Source of the DNA: an uncultured Prevotella sp.
GTDB lineage: Bacteria > Bacteroidota > Bacteroidia > Bacteroidales > Bacteroidaceae
Direction: 5' to 3'
Length of the DNA: 34,366 nt
Assembly: GCA_937901345.1 (NCBI GenBank)
Contig: CALCHM010000100.1
Span: 1-34,366 of the forward strand
In this document: in pieces, positions 1-7,687 of the stretch
Layout: the number at the start of each line of letters is the position of its first letter
Position numbering within the stretch: the first letter of the stretch is position 1
Notes under the pieces: model-generated
Seen by the model: the letters and a program-made list of their open reading frames with translations, nothing else
Told to the model about the DNA's origin: nothing
Database searches by the model: none
Program-made: the position numbers and the translations under genes

Positions 1-149
1 GGTGCCCAAAGGGCGGAGGGGTCTGTAGTAGAGGGTAAACTTCTATATTATTGCCCAAAAAAGTCAATCGCCGGAAGGCGGAGAACATCTTTACGCTCAA
101 AAAAATGGAGCGGTCAGCAGAAAGCGCCCTCCCGAGCATCAAAATCATC

Positions 150-188
150 ATGGCGCACCGAGGATTCCCCCATCCCACGGTGCGCCAT
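150..188 (+). terminator. Strong hairpin upstream of the 42-bp array
   Basis: An 11-bp perfect inverted repeat (150-160 with 178-188, ATGGCGCACCG and its complement) encloses a 17-nt loop. The right arm runs into a weak T-rich stretch (TTTGTTTCC). It could end a transcript entering from before the window, but the T-run is poor, so a structural role is equally possible. The rest of 1-287 shows no convincing gene. Confidence 0.4.
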
Positions 189-287
189 TTGTTTCCACCT
201 CTCAATAGCCTCGGGAAGGAGGTAAAAAGCGACTTAAACACCTCGCACGCCCTGCTCCCGCCTCAAAAATCCTCTTCCTACACTTTA

Positions 288-455
288 CATGCTGTAAAAA
301 GCACCTACTTTTTCCACTTTGTAAGATTGCACGCTACAAAAAGCACCTACTTTTTCCACTTTGTAAGATTGCATGCTACAAAAAGCACCTACTTTTTCCA
401 CTTTGTAAGACTGCATGCTACAAAAAGCACCTACTTTTTCCACTTTGTAAGATTA
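288..455. repeat. Tandem array, 4 x 42 bp, AT-rich, hairpin-forming
   Basis: Four head-to-tail 42-bp units start at 288, 330, 372 and 414 and differ at only a few positions. Each unit holds a short inverted repeat (AAAAAG, 6-nt loop, CTTTTT). A second pair of arms, TTTGTA and TACAAA, spans each unit junction. Because 42 is a multiple of three, an open frame runs through the array and gives a 14-residue peptide repeat, but its composition and lack of any recognisable start context argue against a protein. The array lies directly upstream of the DUF6261 promoter region. Confidence 0.95.
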
Positions 456-474
456 CAAAGTCATTTTGTTTGCA

Positions 475-482
475 TACATTTG
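475..482 (+). promoter_or_regulatory. Candidate -7 box for the DUF6261 gene, with leader hairpin
   Basis: TACATTTG fits the Bacteroidota -7 consensus TAnnTTTG and lies 65 bp before the ATG at 548. No good TTTG -33 box is seen at 19-21 bp. The predicted leader contains an 11-bp stem with one mismatch (501-511 with 518-528) that could affect translation or stability. Confidence 0.4.
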
Positions 483-547
483 CAACATGTAACTATGAAA
501 AGTCCCTTCGGGAGATGCCGAAAGGACTATGTAAAGCATAAAACGGT

Positions 548-1291
548 ATGAAAGAGATTGAATATCTGAAGCAACCCATGATTGACAAGCTCAATCTAGC
601 AGAATACACAAATTACATGAGTCGTTTCTACGCGCTCACGCAGAGCGAGGGGTGCGCAGCGTTGGGTATTGAGGTTGCGCCGCTGGAGCGCCTGGGCGAA
701 TGCTTGGAACTGCTGACGGATGCCGTTGGGCGCAATTTGACAGCTCCGGAAAGCGAGGAAATGGAGCAACTCCACCAGCGACGCATCCAATTGGGGCAGT
801 ATATCACCACCTGCGTGCGCAATATGCAGCAACTTCCGAATGCCGCATTCGCTCAGGCGGCTCAGGCGCTCGCGCTGGTGGTGAAACCGCTCGTAATGTT
901 CTATCGCCGTCCGCGAATGCAGGTGTCGGCGCTCATCGATGCCGTGTTGTTCGACCTGGCAAAGGACCCGTGTCCGCACCATCTTGAAGTGCTCAGTCTC
1001 AGCGATGTCGTGGCGGAACTCGCCGCTACGAATGCGCGCTATCGCACCCTCGAAGACAGTCGCATACGCACACGCCAATCACTCCGCCCTATCGATGGAA
1101 AGACCCTTCGCAGCGAGGTCAATGTACTTTACAAATACCTCACGACGCTCGCCTTCTGCCACAGCGTGTGCCACCCCTCAGCCACCACTGCCCGCTACAT
1201 CTCGCGCCTCAACGCCATCATCGACGAAACGAAAACCTCCCACCGCCAGCGATGCGCCAAAAGAGTGCGCCGTGCAGGTGGGGAAAAGTGA
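548..1291 (+). CDS. DUF6261 family protein (hypothetical)
   Basis: The predicted protein is 247 aa and mostly helical, with no signal peptide or membrane segment. It resembles the DUF6261 family of Bacteroidales proteins of unknown function; this is recognition from general sequence character (an N-terminal helical stretch with an EYTNYM-like segment, a long Leu/Ala-rich helical body and a basic C-terminus), not from a diagnostic motif. The basic tail (residues 232-247, rich in Arg and Lys) could contact nucleic acid, which is inference. The ATG at 548 is preceded by a candidate -7 box at 475. Its stop codon (1289-1291) directly abuts the stop codon of the convergent transposase-like gene, leaving no room for a terminator between them. 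Confidence 0.7.
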   Translation: MKEIEYLKQPMIDKLNLAEYTNYMSRFYALTQSEGCAALGIEVAPLERLGECLELLTDAVGRNLTAPESEEMEQLHQRRIQLGQYITTCVRNMQQLPNAAFAQAAQALALVVKPLVMFYRRPRMQVSALIDAVLFDLAKDPCPHHLEVLSLSDVVAELAATNARYRTLEDSRIRTRQSLRPIDGKTLRSEVNVLYKYLTTLAFCHSVCHPSATTARYISRLNAIIDETKTSHRQRCAKRVRRAGGEK

Positions 1292-2380
1292 TTATTCACA
1301 AACCACTCGCGCCATCTCATTGAGCGAAAGACACTGGTTGCGCTTGATGGCGAGGCGCTGGTTGTGATGTTCCCAAGGGGCAAGGATGAGCAGGCGCCCT
1401 TCGGCACAGGCATCAAAACGCGCGCCTCCGGGTTTGGCAAGGTCGGTGAAACCATTTTCCTGCAAAAGAATGAGCGGACAACCGGCATCAAAGGCGGCAC
1501 GCATGATGGCTTTCTCTCCGGGGGATATGCTGGGCGAAACCAATACGGCACCACGCTTGGCCAGTGCTAAGAAGTGCTGCTTCTGCTGTGCAATTTCGGT
1601 TTCGGTAAGGCGGCGTGAGCATTGCACTTGCAGGCGTACGGGGTGCATCAGCAAGTAGCGGTTGCCAATGGCCGAAAATTCATACGTTCCCACTTTTACA
1701 TTGCGCTGCACGCGGAAAAATTCCGGATGCAGGCGCTTCATGAGCAGGCGACGCGGATTGTCGCGCAGGTAGGCAAACCAATTTTCGAGTTGGCCTTTAC
1801 GCCCAAGGATGCCGTCAGTATAGCCAATGCTCCAAAGAAGGCCGTGCTTGCGGTCAGGGCGGGGGCAGATGGCCTTTGCAGCGGTGCTGGTCTCTTCAGT
1901 TGCGCCAGCAGTCCCGTCAGTTGCGACGCCGTCGCAACCTACAGAAAGGGAATCCACTCGAGGCGCAACAAGCCTGCGGTAAGCCTTATTCGTGCTGGCC
2001 TTAAAGCCCTTGATGATATGACCCAAATGCTGGGGCATGCGCTCTTTAACAAAGAGGATGCTGTGCAGATGGTCGGGCATCAGCTGTAGGGCAAGCACCT
2101 TCACTTCGGGGTGATATTGACTGATAGCCATCCACTCCTGTTCGACTTCCTTTCCGAGTGGTGAAAGTTCAATATGTGGAGTGTCAGGCGCTCCTGGTTC
2201 TACCTCGGGATTACCAACAACACGCCCAAGCAATGGGCGACGCCCCTCCACCGTAATGGTGATAAGATACATCTGGCGCGCCTCATAGTCGTGACCTTCG
2301 CAACGACGCTTCATCGAGGGAATCGCCTCACCTGCATAATGCAACTTATCCTCCAACTGTTTAGCAGTAAGTTGTGCCAT
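1292..2380 (-). CDS. Y1 (IS200/REP-associated) transposase-like protein with C-terminal Rossmann-like domain
   Basis: The 362-aa protein has an N-terminal Y1_Tnp/RAYT-type nuclease domain. A beta-strand region (YLITITVEGRRPLLG, residues 38-52) leads to the HUH-type metal motif MPDHLHSILFV, with His104 and His106. Further on are GYTDGIL (about 186-192) and a helix WFAYLRDNPRR (201-211), each offering a candidate nucleophilic tyrosine (Tyr187 or Tyr204). Usual family members are about 150-230 aa. Here residues 275-362 form an extra domain (GAVLVSPSISPGEKAI, ENGF, KPGG, LLILAPWEH) resembling the DprA/LOG-type nucleotide-binding Rossmann fold. No terminal inverted repeats or target duplications were seen at its edges, so it looks like a resident single-copy RAYT rather than a mobile insertion sequence. 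A -7-like box (TATTTTTG on the minus strand, about 2408) lies upstream. Confidence 0.8.
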   Translation of the reverse strand: MAQLTAKQLEDKLHYAGEAIPSMKRRCEGHDYEARQMYLITITVEGRRPLLGRVVGNPEVEPGAPDTPHIELSPLGKEVEQEWMAISQYHPEVKVLALQLMPDHLHSILFVKERMPQHLGHIIKGFKASTNKAYRRLVAPRVDSLSVGCDGVATDGTAGATEETSTAAKAICPRPDRKHGLLWSIGYTDGILGRKGQLENWFAYLRDNPRRLLMKRLHPEFFRVQRNVKVGTYEFSAIGNRYLLMHPVRLQVQCSRRLTETEIAQQKQHFLALAKRGAVLVSPSISPGEKAIMRAAFDAGCPLILLQENGFTDLAKPGGARFDACAEGRLLILAPWEHHNQRLAIKRNQCLSLNEMARVVCE

Positions 2381-2481
2381 AAGAATTCATCATTTATATA
2401 TCATCTGCAAAAATAAGTAATCGCAGAATACAGTTGTCTGACTTGTTTGAAAATGTAATCATTCAATAAGGGAAATTTGCC

Positions 2482-2489
2482 TACCTTTG
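2482..2489 (+). promoter_or_regulatory. -7 promoter box for the M50 protease gene
   Basis: TACCTTTG matches TAnnTTTG and lies 25 bp before the ATG at 2515, implying a leader of roughly 20 nt. No clear TTTG -33 box is present at the usual spacing. Confidence 0.55.
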
Positions 2490-2514
2490 CGCTGCATTTA
2501 GATGATTCAACGCA

Positions 2515-3681
2515 ATGAATAATATGAAGAAAATACTGCAAATGGTGTTCTCACTGCTGATAGGTGCGCTGATTGGCGGCGCTGCGGTGGGAGCAACAAT
2601 ATTTATCATAGAAGGAAGCGATGGGACGGTCGATGTGCTGAGAAAAGTCGGCGAGTTGCCCCTTGTTGACTTTGTTGTGCCCATCGTGCTGGCATTCGTG
2701 GCAATGGTTGTGGCAATCGTCCTACACATCGTGCTGCACGAGGCGGGACACCTGCTGATGGGACTTGCCACGGGGTATCGCTTTTCTTCGTTTCGCATCG
2801 GCAGCATTGCTTTTGTGCATCGGGAAGGACGAATCAGCATCCGCCGTTACAAACTGGCAGGTACGGGAGGGCAATGCCTGATGTTGCCGCCCGAAGTGCC
2901 TGCTGAGCGCGTGCCCTTCTTCTGGTACAATGCCGGAGGCATCGTGATGAACATTGTGGTTGCCTTGCTCGCACTCGTCATGCTGAAAACGTGCGACTTG
3001 TCGATGTGGTGGAGCGAATGGAGCATGATGATGGTCATCGTGGGGTTGTTTCTTGCTGTTGTGAACGGCATTCCGATGCGTCCGGGTGGGATGCAAAACG
3101 ATGGCATGAACATCTTGATGCTTTACCGTAATCCGGAGAAGCGCAAGGACTTGATGCACCAATTGCAGATTGCCGCAGCAGCCACTGAGGGAAAGCGTGC
3201 GAGCGAAATGCCTGACGAGTGGTTCGACAGCGACCCTATGGACGACTCTAAGGATTTAATTCGCCTGGCAAGTCGTCTCAACCATCAAGCGCGACTTATT
3301 GACCAAGGGCGTTTCGTTGAGGCGCATACTGCCGTAGCAGACCTGCTGGCGCATTTCGACGAACTGCCTCAAATCGTGCGCTTCGAATTGGCGGGCGAAT
3401 ACGTCTTCACCGAACTTCTCACAACGGGGCGTAAAGAAATTGTTGAAAAATATTGGACAGAAAGGCAAGCGGACTACGTAAAGGCCAGCGCCAAATTTTC
3501 ATCCGCAAAGCAACGCATCCTCTTTGCCTACGCCCTCTATGCAGAAAACGACGCGGACAAAGCCCGGCAGATTTATCGCGACACCTTGCGCCTGCAAGAC
3601 GATTATCTCATCGCAGGCGAAGTGCGTAGCGACCTGGCGCTGATGAAGGAGTTGCTGGACAAGCACGAAGGAGCAGCGTAA
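2515..3681 (+). CDS. M50-family (site-2-type) membrane zinc metalloprotease
   Basis: The 388-aa protein has an N-terminal membrane segment (about residues 5-32) and a second (about 52-74) that runs into the zinc motif HEAGH (75-79). Two further hydrophobic segments (about 139-157 and 170-186) follow. The sequence NGIPMRPGGMQNDG (184-197) sits where M50 proteases have the NPxPxxxLDG motif that supplies the third zinc ligand, here Asp197. The remaining 180 residues are soluble and helical, resembling tetratricopeptide-like repeats, and probably recruit substrate. M50 enzymes cut membrane-embedded proteins, often anti-sigma factors; the substrate here is unknown. The start could be Met1 or Met4. 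A small membrane protein follows 24 bp downstream, probably in the same operon. Confidence 0.8.
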   Translation: MNNMKKILQMVFSLLIGALIGGAAVGATIFIIEGSDGTVDVLRKVGELPLVDFVVPIVLAFVAMVVAIVLHIVLHEAGHLLMGLATGYRFSSFRIGSIAFVHREGRISIRRYKLAGTGGQCLMLPPEVPAERVPFFWYNAGGIVMNIVVALLALVMLKTCDLSMWWSEWSMMMVIVGLFLAVVNGIPMRPGGMQNDGMNILMLYRNPEKRKDLMHQLQIAAAATEGKRASEMPDEWFDSDPMDDSKDLIRLASRLNHQARLIDQGRFVEAHTAVADLLAHFDELPQIVRFELAGEYVFTELLTTGRKEIVEKYWTERQADYVKASAKFSSAKQRILFAYALYAENDADKARQIYRDTLRLQDDYLIAGEVRSDLALMKELLDKHEGAA

Positions 3682-3705
3682 CAGAAGCAAAAGTTATCCG
3701 CAATC

Positions 3706-3969
3706 ATGAAAATTATCCCAACAATTCGCGCTAAAGTAGCGGCAGCAAAACGGTGGCTCTCGCGTTTGCCCTATTGGGTAGGCGTGGTTGTCACCGCCGG
3801 TTGCATCCCCTTTTACATCATCTCGTTTGCACAATTCGCCTTGCCCATCAGTGCCGAGTGGAAAGCAGCACTATGGACCATCTTCTTCGGCATGGCCAAA
3901 CTTTTCCAATATTGCGGACTCGCCATATTGGGCGCAAAAGGTTTGAGTCAGTTGTTTCGGAAACGCTAA
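3706..3969 (+). CDS. Small membrane protein, unknown function
   Basis: An 87-aa basic protein with two predicted transmembrane helices (about residues 22-44 and 52-76) and positively charged ends. It begins 24 bp after the M50 protease gene and is followed by a strong terminator, so the two are probably cotranscribed. I do not recognise a family. A partner or accessory role to the protease is inferred from context only. Confidence 0.65.
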   Translation: MKIIPTIRAKVAAAKRWLSRLPYWVGVVVTAGCIPFYIISFAQFALPISAEWKAALWTIFFGMAKLFQYCGLAILGAKGLSQLFRKR

Positions 3970-3993
3970 AACAATCTTGCAATCAACTCAATA

Positions 3994-4035
3994 AAAAACT
4001 ACTTAGAACTGTTGATACAGAACTAAGTAGTTTTT
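3994..4035. terminator. Bidirectional rho-independent terminator
   Basis: A 13-bp perfect stem (3994-4006 with 4023-4035) is flanked by A- and T-runs on opposite sides, so it can work in both directions. It sits between the convergent small membrane protein gene (ends 3969) and the MscS-family gene (ends 4056). Confidence 0.9.
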
Positions 4036-4055
4036 ACATATATATTGAGTCTGAA

Positions 4056-5249
4056 TTATCCGCGAAAACGCTGCTGTAAATCCATACCCGACGGACTTTG
4101 GAAAACGGAGAGTCCGAAGCGGTGAGTCACGGCGAGGACGTGATCAAAGACTTCTGCTTGAAGACCTTCATAGCGAATCCAAGCAGTGTCGGCAGAGAAG
4201 AAATAAAGTTCAATGGGAAGTCCCTGAGGCGTAGGTTGGAGTTGACGTACGAGAATGAGCATTCCCTGATGCACTTTGGGGTGATGTTTCAAGTAGTGCG
4301 TAATGTATTGGCGATAAAGCGAAAGGTTCACCACTTCTCCTTCTGCATGCTCATACCCCTCCATCCAGGGTTCTTTAGAAAATTGCTTCCACTCTTGTGC
4401 AGTCAAGAAGCGCACACTGCTCATATCAATATTGACAGAACGTTTCACACGGCGTCCACCAATTTCAAACATGCCACGCCAGTTTTGAAAAGAATCGTTC
4501 ACGAGGGCATAAGGCGGAACGGTGGTAATGGTTTTGTCCCAATTGCGTACCTTCACCGTTGTGAGTGTCACCTCCATAACATCACCATCGGCACCATACT
4601 TCGGAACCGTAATCCAATCACCTGGACGCAGCATATCGTTAGCCGTCAATTGAATGCCCGCCACAAGTCCCTTAATCGTATCCTGAAACACGAGCATGAG
4701 AATCGCAGTACCAGCACCAAGACCGGTGAGTATCACAATCGGACTTTTTCCAATGAGTTCGCTTACAATAATGATAACGGCAATGCATGCCCCCAAGAGT
4801 TTCAGCATCTGATAAAAACCCTTGAGCGAACGATGCTTATATTCTTCATGCTCATTCGAAATGGTATAAACTGAATCAAGAATCGCAAATACCAAACGCA
4901 CAGCAACAACGACAATGTATATCCAACATACCTTAAAAACAATGTCTAGCAGAGCCTGTTCGCGAGAAAAAGCGAAAGACATCAGAACGTAGGCAGCAAC
5001 AGGTGGCACAAGGTGGCAAAACTTAGAAAGCACGTCGTCATTTAGCAAATAGTCGTCCCATTTTGCATCAGTGCGTAACGCTATTTTCCTGGCAAGCGGA
5101 GCCAAAATGCGCTTACACAACAAATCTAAGGCAAACGACACCAAAATAATAAAGAAAATAATGAAGCATTTCTGAGTCACAGAAAACTCATAGTTCTCCA
5201 TTTGCCAAAAGGTCAACCACTCAGGCCAGAAAGAATTTAGGAATGTCAT
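4056..5249 (-). CDS. ybdG: MscS-family mechanosensitive channel, YbdG-type
   Basis: This 397-aa inner-membrane channel has about five hydrophobic segments in residues 25-210. They are followed by the pore helix and beta domain typical of MscS proteins (LTGLGAGTAILMLVFQDT, then GLVAGIQL). The segment GDWITVPKYGADGDV, the following VKVRNWDKTITTVPPYAL and NDSFQNWRGM closely resemble E. coli YbdG, the miniconductance channel that protects against mild hypo-osmotic shock. The length is close to that of YbdG (about 415 aa). The gene is monocistronic: convergent to the M50 operon and divergent from pgk. Confidence 0.9.
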   Translation of the reverse strand: MTFLNSFWPEWLTFWQMENYEFSVTQKCFIIFFIILVSFALDLLCKRILAPLARKIALRTDAKWDDYLLNDDVLSKFCHLVPPVAAYVLMSFAFSREQALLDIVFKVCWIYIVVVAVRLVFAILDSVYTISNEHEEYKHRSLKGFYQMLKLLGACIAVIIIVSELIGKSPIVILTGLGAGTAILMLVFQDTIKGLVAGIQLTANDMLRPGDWITVPKYGADGDVMEVTLTTVKVRNWDKTITTVPPYALVNDSFQNWRGMFEIGGRRVKRSVNIDMSSVRFLTAQEWKQFSKEPWMEGYEHAEGEVVNLSLYRQYITHYLKHHPKVHQGMLILVRQLQPTPQGLPIELYFFSADTAWIRYEGLQAEVFDHVLAVTHRFGLSVFQSPSGMDLQQRFRG

Positions 5250-5286
5250 AATAAGAGTTTCGTAAAAGAATTTTCATTTTGGAGTC

Positions 5287-5294
5287 CAAAATTA
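5287..5294 (-). promoter_or_regulatory. Candidate -7 box for the MscS-family gene
   Basis: On the minus strand this reads TAATTTTG, matching TAnnTTTG, 38 bp before the start codon. No TTTG is seen at the -33 spacing, so support comes from one half only. Confidence 0.4.
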
Positions 5295-5349
5295 CAGTTT
5301 TCTCAGCAAAGGGGTATGATTTGCTCGCTACTAATTTACGTTATAAGTG

Positions 5350-5380
5350 TTTGTTATCTAAAAAATAATCGCTAACTTCG
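5350..5380 (+). promoter_or_regulatory. pgk promoter (TTTG-N19-TAACTTCG)
   Basis: A TTTG at 5350-5353 and TAACTTCG at 5373-5380 are separated by exactly 19 bp, matching the Bacteroidota -33/-7 arrangement with one mismatch in the -7 box. The implied leader is about 65 nt to the ATG at 5452. Confidence 0.75.
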
Positions 5381-5451
5381 CAACGCAATGCACATTAGGA
5401 CATTTGCATCGTAACAGAACTCAATTATTTAACTCCTAATTTATAAACATT

Positions 5452-6699
5452 ATGACAATCGACACTTGTGATTTCAAAGGTAAGAAGGTGATTGTACGTG
5501 TAGACTTCAACGTACCCCTCGACGAAAACGGTAACATCACTGACGACACTCGTATCCGCGGTGCGCTCCCCACATTGAAGAAGGTGCTCGCTGAAGGCGG
5601 TTCACTCATCATCATGAGCCACATGGGTAAGCCCAAGGGTAAGGTGAATGCTAAGTTCTCGCTCTCTCAGATTGTTGACGCTGTATCTGAAAAGCTCGGC
5701 GTAAAGGTTCAGTTCGCTCCCGACTGCGCTAAGGCTCAGGAAGCTGCAGCTGCACTTCAACCCGGTGACGTTCTCCTTCTCGAAAACCTCCGTTTCTACG
5801 CTGAGGAAGAAGGTAAGCCCGTTGGCATCGACAAGGAAGATCCCGCTTACAAGCAGGCTAAGGAAGAAATGAAGGGTAAGCAGGCAGAATTTGCTAAGAC
5901 ACTCGCTTCTTACGCTGACATTTATGTAAACGACGCATTCGGTACTGCTCACCGCAAGCACGCTTCTACAGCTGTTATCGCTGACAGCTTTGACGCAGAC
6001 CACAAGATGCTCGGTTACTTGATGGAAAAGGAAGTTACAGCTGTTGACAACATCCTTTCTAACATCAAGCGCCCCTTCACTGCAATCATGGGTGGTTCTA
6101 AGGTTTCTTCTAAGATTGGTATCATCGAAAACCTTATGGACAAGGTGGACAACCTCATCCTCTGCGGTGGTATGACTTACACCTTCTCTAAGGCTATGGG
6201 CGGTGAAGTAGGTAACTCTATCTGCGAAAACGACAAGCTCGAACTTGCACTCTCTATCATCGAACAGGCTAAGGCGAAGGGTGTAAACCTCGTACTCGCT
6301 GACGACTGCATCGCTGGTGACGACTTCAAGAACGACTGCAACACTCAGGTGCTTTCTGTAAAGGAAATCCCCGCTGGTTGGGAAGGTCTTGATGCTGGTC
6401 CTGAAGCTCGCAAGGCTTTCGCTGCTGCTATCGTTCCCGCTAAGACTATCCTCTGGAACGGTCCTGCTGGTGTATTCGAAATGGACAACTTCGCAGCTGG
6501 TTCTAAGGCAATCGCTGAAGCAATCGCTGAAGCAACTGCAAACGGCGCATTCTCACTCATCGGTGGTGGTGACTCTGTAGCATGCATCAACAAGTTTGGC
6601 ATGGCAGACAAGGTTTCTTACATCTCAACTGGTGGTGGTGCTCTCCTCGAAGCTATCGAAGGTAAGATTCTCCCCGGTATCGCTGCTATCAAGGGTTAA
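5452..6699 (+). CDS. pgk: Phosphoglycerate kinase
   Basis: This 415-aa cytoplasmic enzyme interconverts 1,3-bisphosphoglycerate plus ADP with 3-phosphoglycerate plus ATP in glycolysis and gluconeogenesis. Seen in the sequence: the N-terminal substrate motif VIVRVDFNVPLD, DTRIRGALPT, SHMGKPKG, the hinge and nucleotide region (GGSKVSSKIG, NGPAGVFE), and the C-terminal GGGDSVA and STGGGALLE motifs. It is full length for the family. Codon use is strongly biased toward a small set (GCT, AAG, TCT, CTC), unlike its neighbours, as expected for a very highly expressed gene. It has its own promoter and terminator. Confidence 0.98.
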   Translation: MTIDTCDFKGKKVIVRVDFNVPLDENGNITDDTRIRGALPTLKKVLAEGGSLIIMSHMGKPKGKVNAKFSLSQIVDAVSEKLGVKVQFAPDCAKAQEAAAALQPGDVLLLENLRFYAEEEGKPVGIDKEDPAYKQAKEEMKGKQAEFAKTLASYADIYVNDAFGTAHRKHASTAVIADSFDADHKMLGYLMEKEVTAVDNILSNIKRPFTAIMGGSKVSSKIGIIENLMDKVDNLILCGGMTYTFSKAMGGEVGNSICENDKLELALSIIEQAKAKGVNLVLADDCIAGDDFKNDCNTQVLSVKEIPAGWEGLDAGPEARKAFAAAIVPAKTILWNGPAGVFEMDNFAAGSKAIAEAIAEATANGAFSLIGGGDSVACINKFGMADKVSYISTGGGALLEAIEGKILPGIAAIKG

Positions 6700-6748
6700 T
6701 CCTATGCTCAACTATTAGGTTAACGCCTTTACATCTATTTTCACAACG

Positions 6749-6786
6749 GAGGGGCTGGTGGCAACACTTGCCCCTCGTTTATTTTT
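6749..6786 (+). terminator. Terminator of pgk
   Basis: The stem GAGGGGC (6749-6755) pairs with GCCCCTC (6770-6776), followed by a T-rich run (6778-6786). It lies just before the next gene and supports that gene's start at 6794 rather than at the in-frame ATG at 6758, which would fall inside the hairpin. Confidence 0.75.
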
Positions 6787-6793
6787 CAAGACT

Positions 6794-7666
6794 ATGACAA
6801 AAGCAAGATATTTTAGTGTGCTTGTTGTGCTTCTACTTTTGGTAGGTGGTTGCTTCATGACGGGATGTAAATCTGCTGACGCTGAGAATCCCGAACACAA
6901 TGCCAACATGACACACGATAGTATTGCTTATGACTTACGCATCGCTGTGCTCCCCACACTCGAAGCACTCCCTATCTACTACGCCAAGCAAACAGGCATT
7001 TGCGATTCATTAGGAATTACGATTGAAATCCTTCCCTACATGGCGCAATTCGATTGCGACACAGCGTTGTTTAACAAAACCGCAGATGTCAGCATGATGG
7101 ACCGCACACGCTTTTCCGACTATATCAGTAAGGGACGTAAACTTTCTGCGCAATTGAATATTGATACGCATTATGCACTTGTTGCATCAGCAGATCTTTG
7201 GGCAAAGAGAGTGCGTGCTTTGAGAAACCGCACTATCGCCATCTCCCGCCACAGCGGTGCTGAAGCGTTTTGTTTACATGAATTAGAACTTGCTGGACTC
7301 AAGCGTGAAGACGTTCATTTTCCGCAAATCAACGACGTTTGGTTGCGCGCTGACATGCTTACCAATCATCAGGTAGATGCTGCAGTTCTTCCCTGGTTGC
7401 AAGCGTATTGGGCAGCACTCAATGGACATCAAATTTTGAAGGAACAGGACATACTTCCCGAAGCAGCCATGCAACTCGTTTATCTTAGCAACTCTAAGAA
7501 AATAGAAAAGATAACCTTATTGGCAAAGGCATACGAATTGGGAAAAGCAGAGATTGAGAAGAACGACTTCCGTATTTGTCGTGACATTTTGATTCAAGAA
7601 TACCTAATACCTGTAGCCCAAACCGACTCTATCATCAAAAAACTTCCTAAACCCTGCAAGGAATAG
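6794..7666 (+). CDS. Substrate-binding lipoprotein, NMT1/SsuA-like periplasmic fold
   Basis: A 290-aa lipoprotein with a signal peptide (hydrophobic residues 8-19) and a lipobox region (LVGGC or FMTGC, acylated Cys20 or Cys25). The body has the type-2 periplasmic binding-protein pattern of the NMT1/SsuA group: LRIAVLPTLEALPIYYAKQ, then LGITIEI, NKTADVSMMD and NHQVDAAVLP. These proteins bind small organic ligands (thiamin precursors, sulfonates, nitrate) for ABC importers. No ATPase or permease gene lies in the window, so it appears to be an orphan component and the ligand is unknown. The gene ends 21 bp before mfd and may be cotranscribed with it. Confidence 0.8.
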   Translation: MTKARYFSVLVVLLLLVGGCFMTGCKSADAENPEHNANMTHDSIAYDLRIAVLPTLEALPIYYAKQTGICDSLGITIEILPYMAQFDCDTALFNKTADVSMMDRTRFSDYISKGRKLSAQLNIDTHYALVASADLWAKRVRALRNRTIAISRHSGAEAFCLHELELAGLKREDVHFPQINDVWLRADMLTNHQVDAAVLPWLQAYWAALNGHQILKEQDILPEAAMQLVYLSNSKKIEKITLLAKAYELGKAEIEKNDFRICRDILIQEYLIPVAQTDSIIKKLPKPCKE

Positions 7667-7687
7667 GAGTTACCTTTTAATACCACC

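Noticed and set aside
51..551. 166-codon open frame with a 14-residue peptide repeat
   Set aside because: It exists because the 42-bp DNA array has a three-divisible period. It has a TTG start, no family resemblance and overlaps the DUF6261 promoter region.
596..1078. 160-codon antisense frame within the DUF6261 gene
   Set aside because: It is a shadow of the GC-rich coding strand. The plus-strand protein has better composition and a promoter.
1292..2380. Active insertion sequence
   Set aside because: No flanking inverted repeats, hairpin ends or target duplications were found around the Y1 gene, and only one copy is in the window.
6758..6793. Upstream in-frame start for the substrate-binding lipoprotein
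   Set aside because: It lies inside the pgk terminator hairpin and would spoil the signal peptide. The ATG at 6794 gives a normal lipoprotein.
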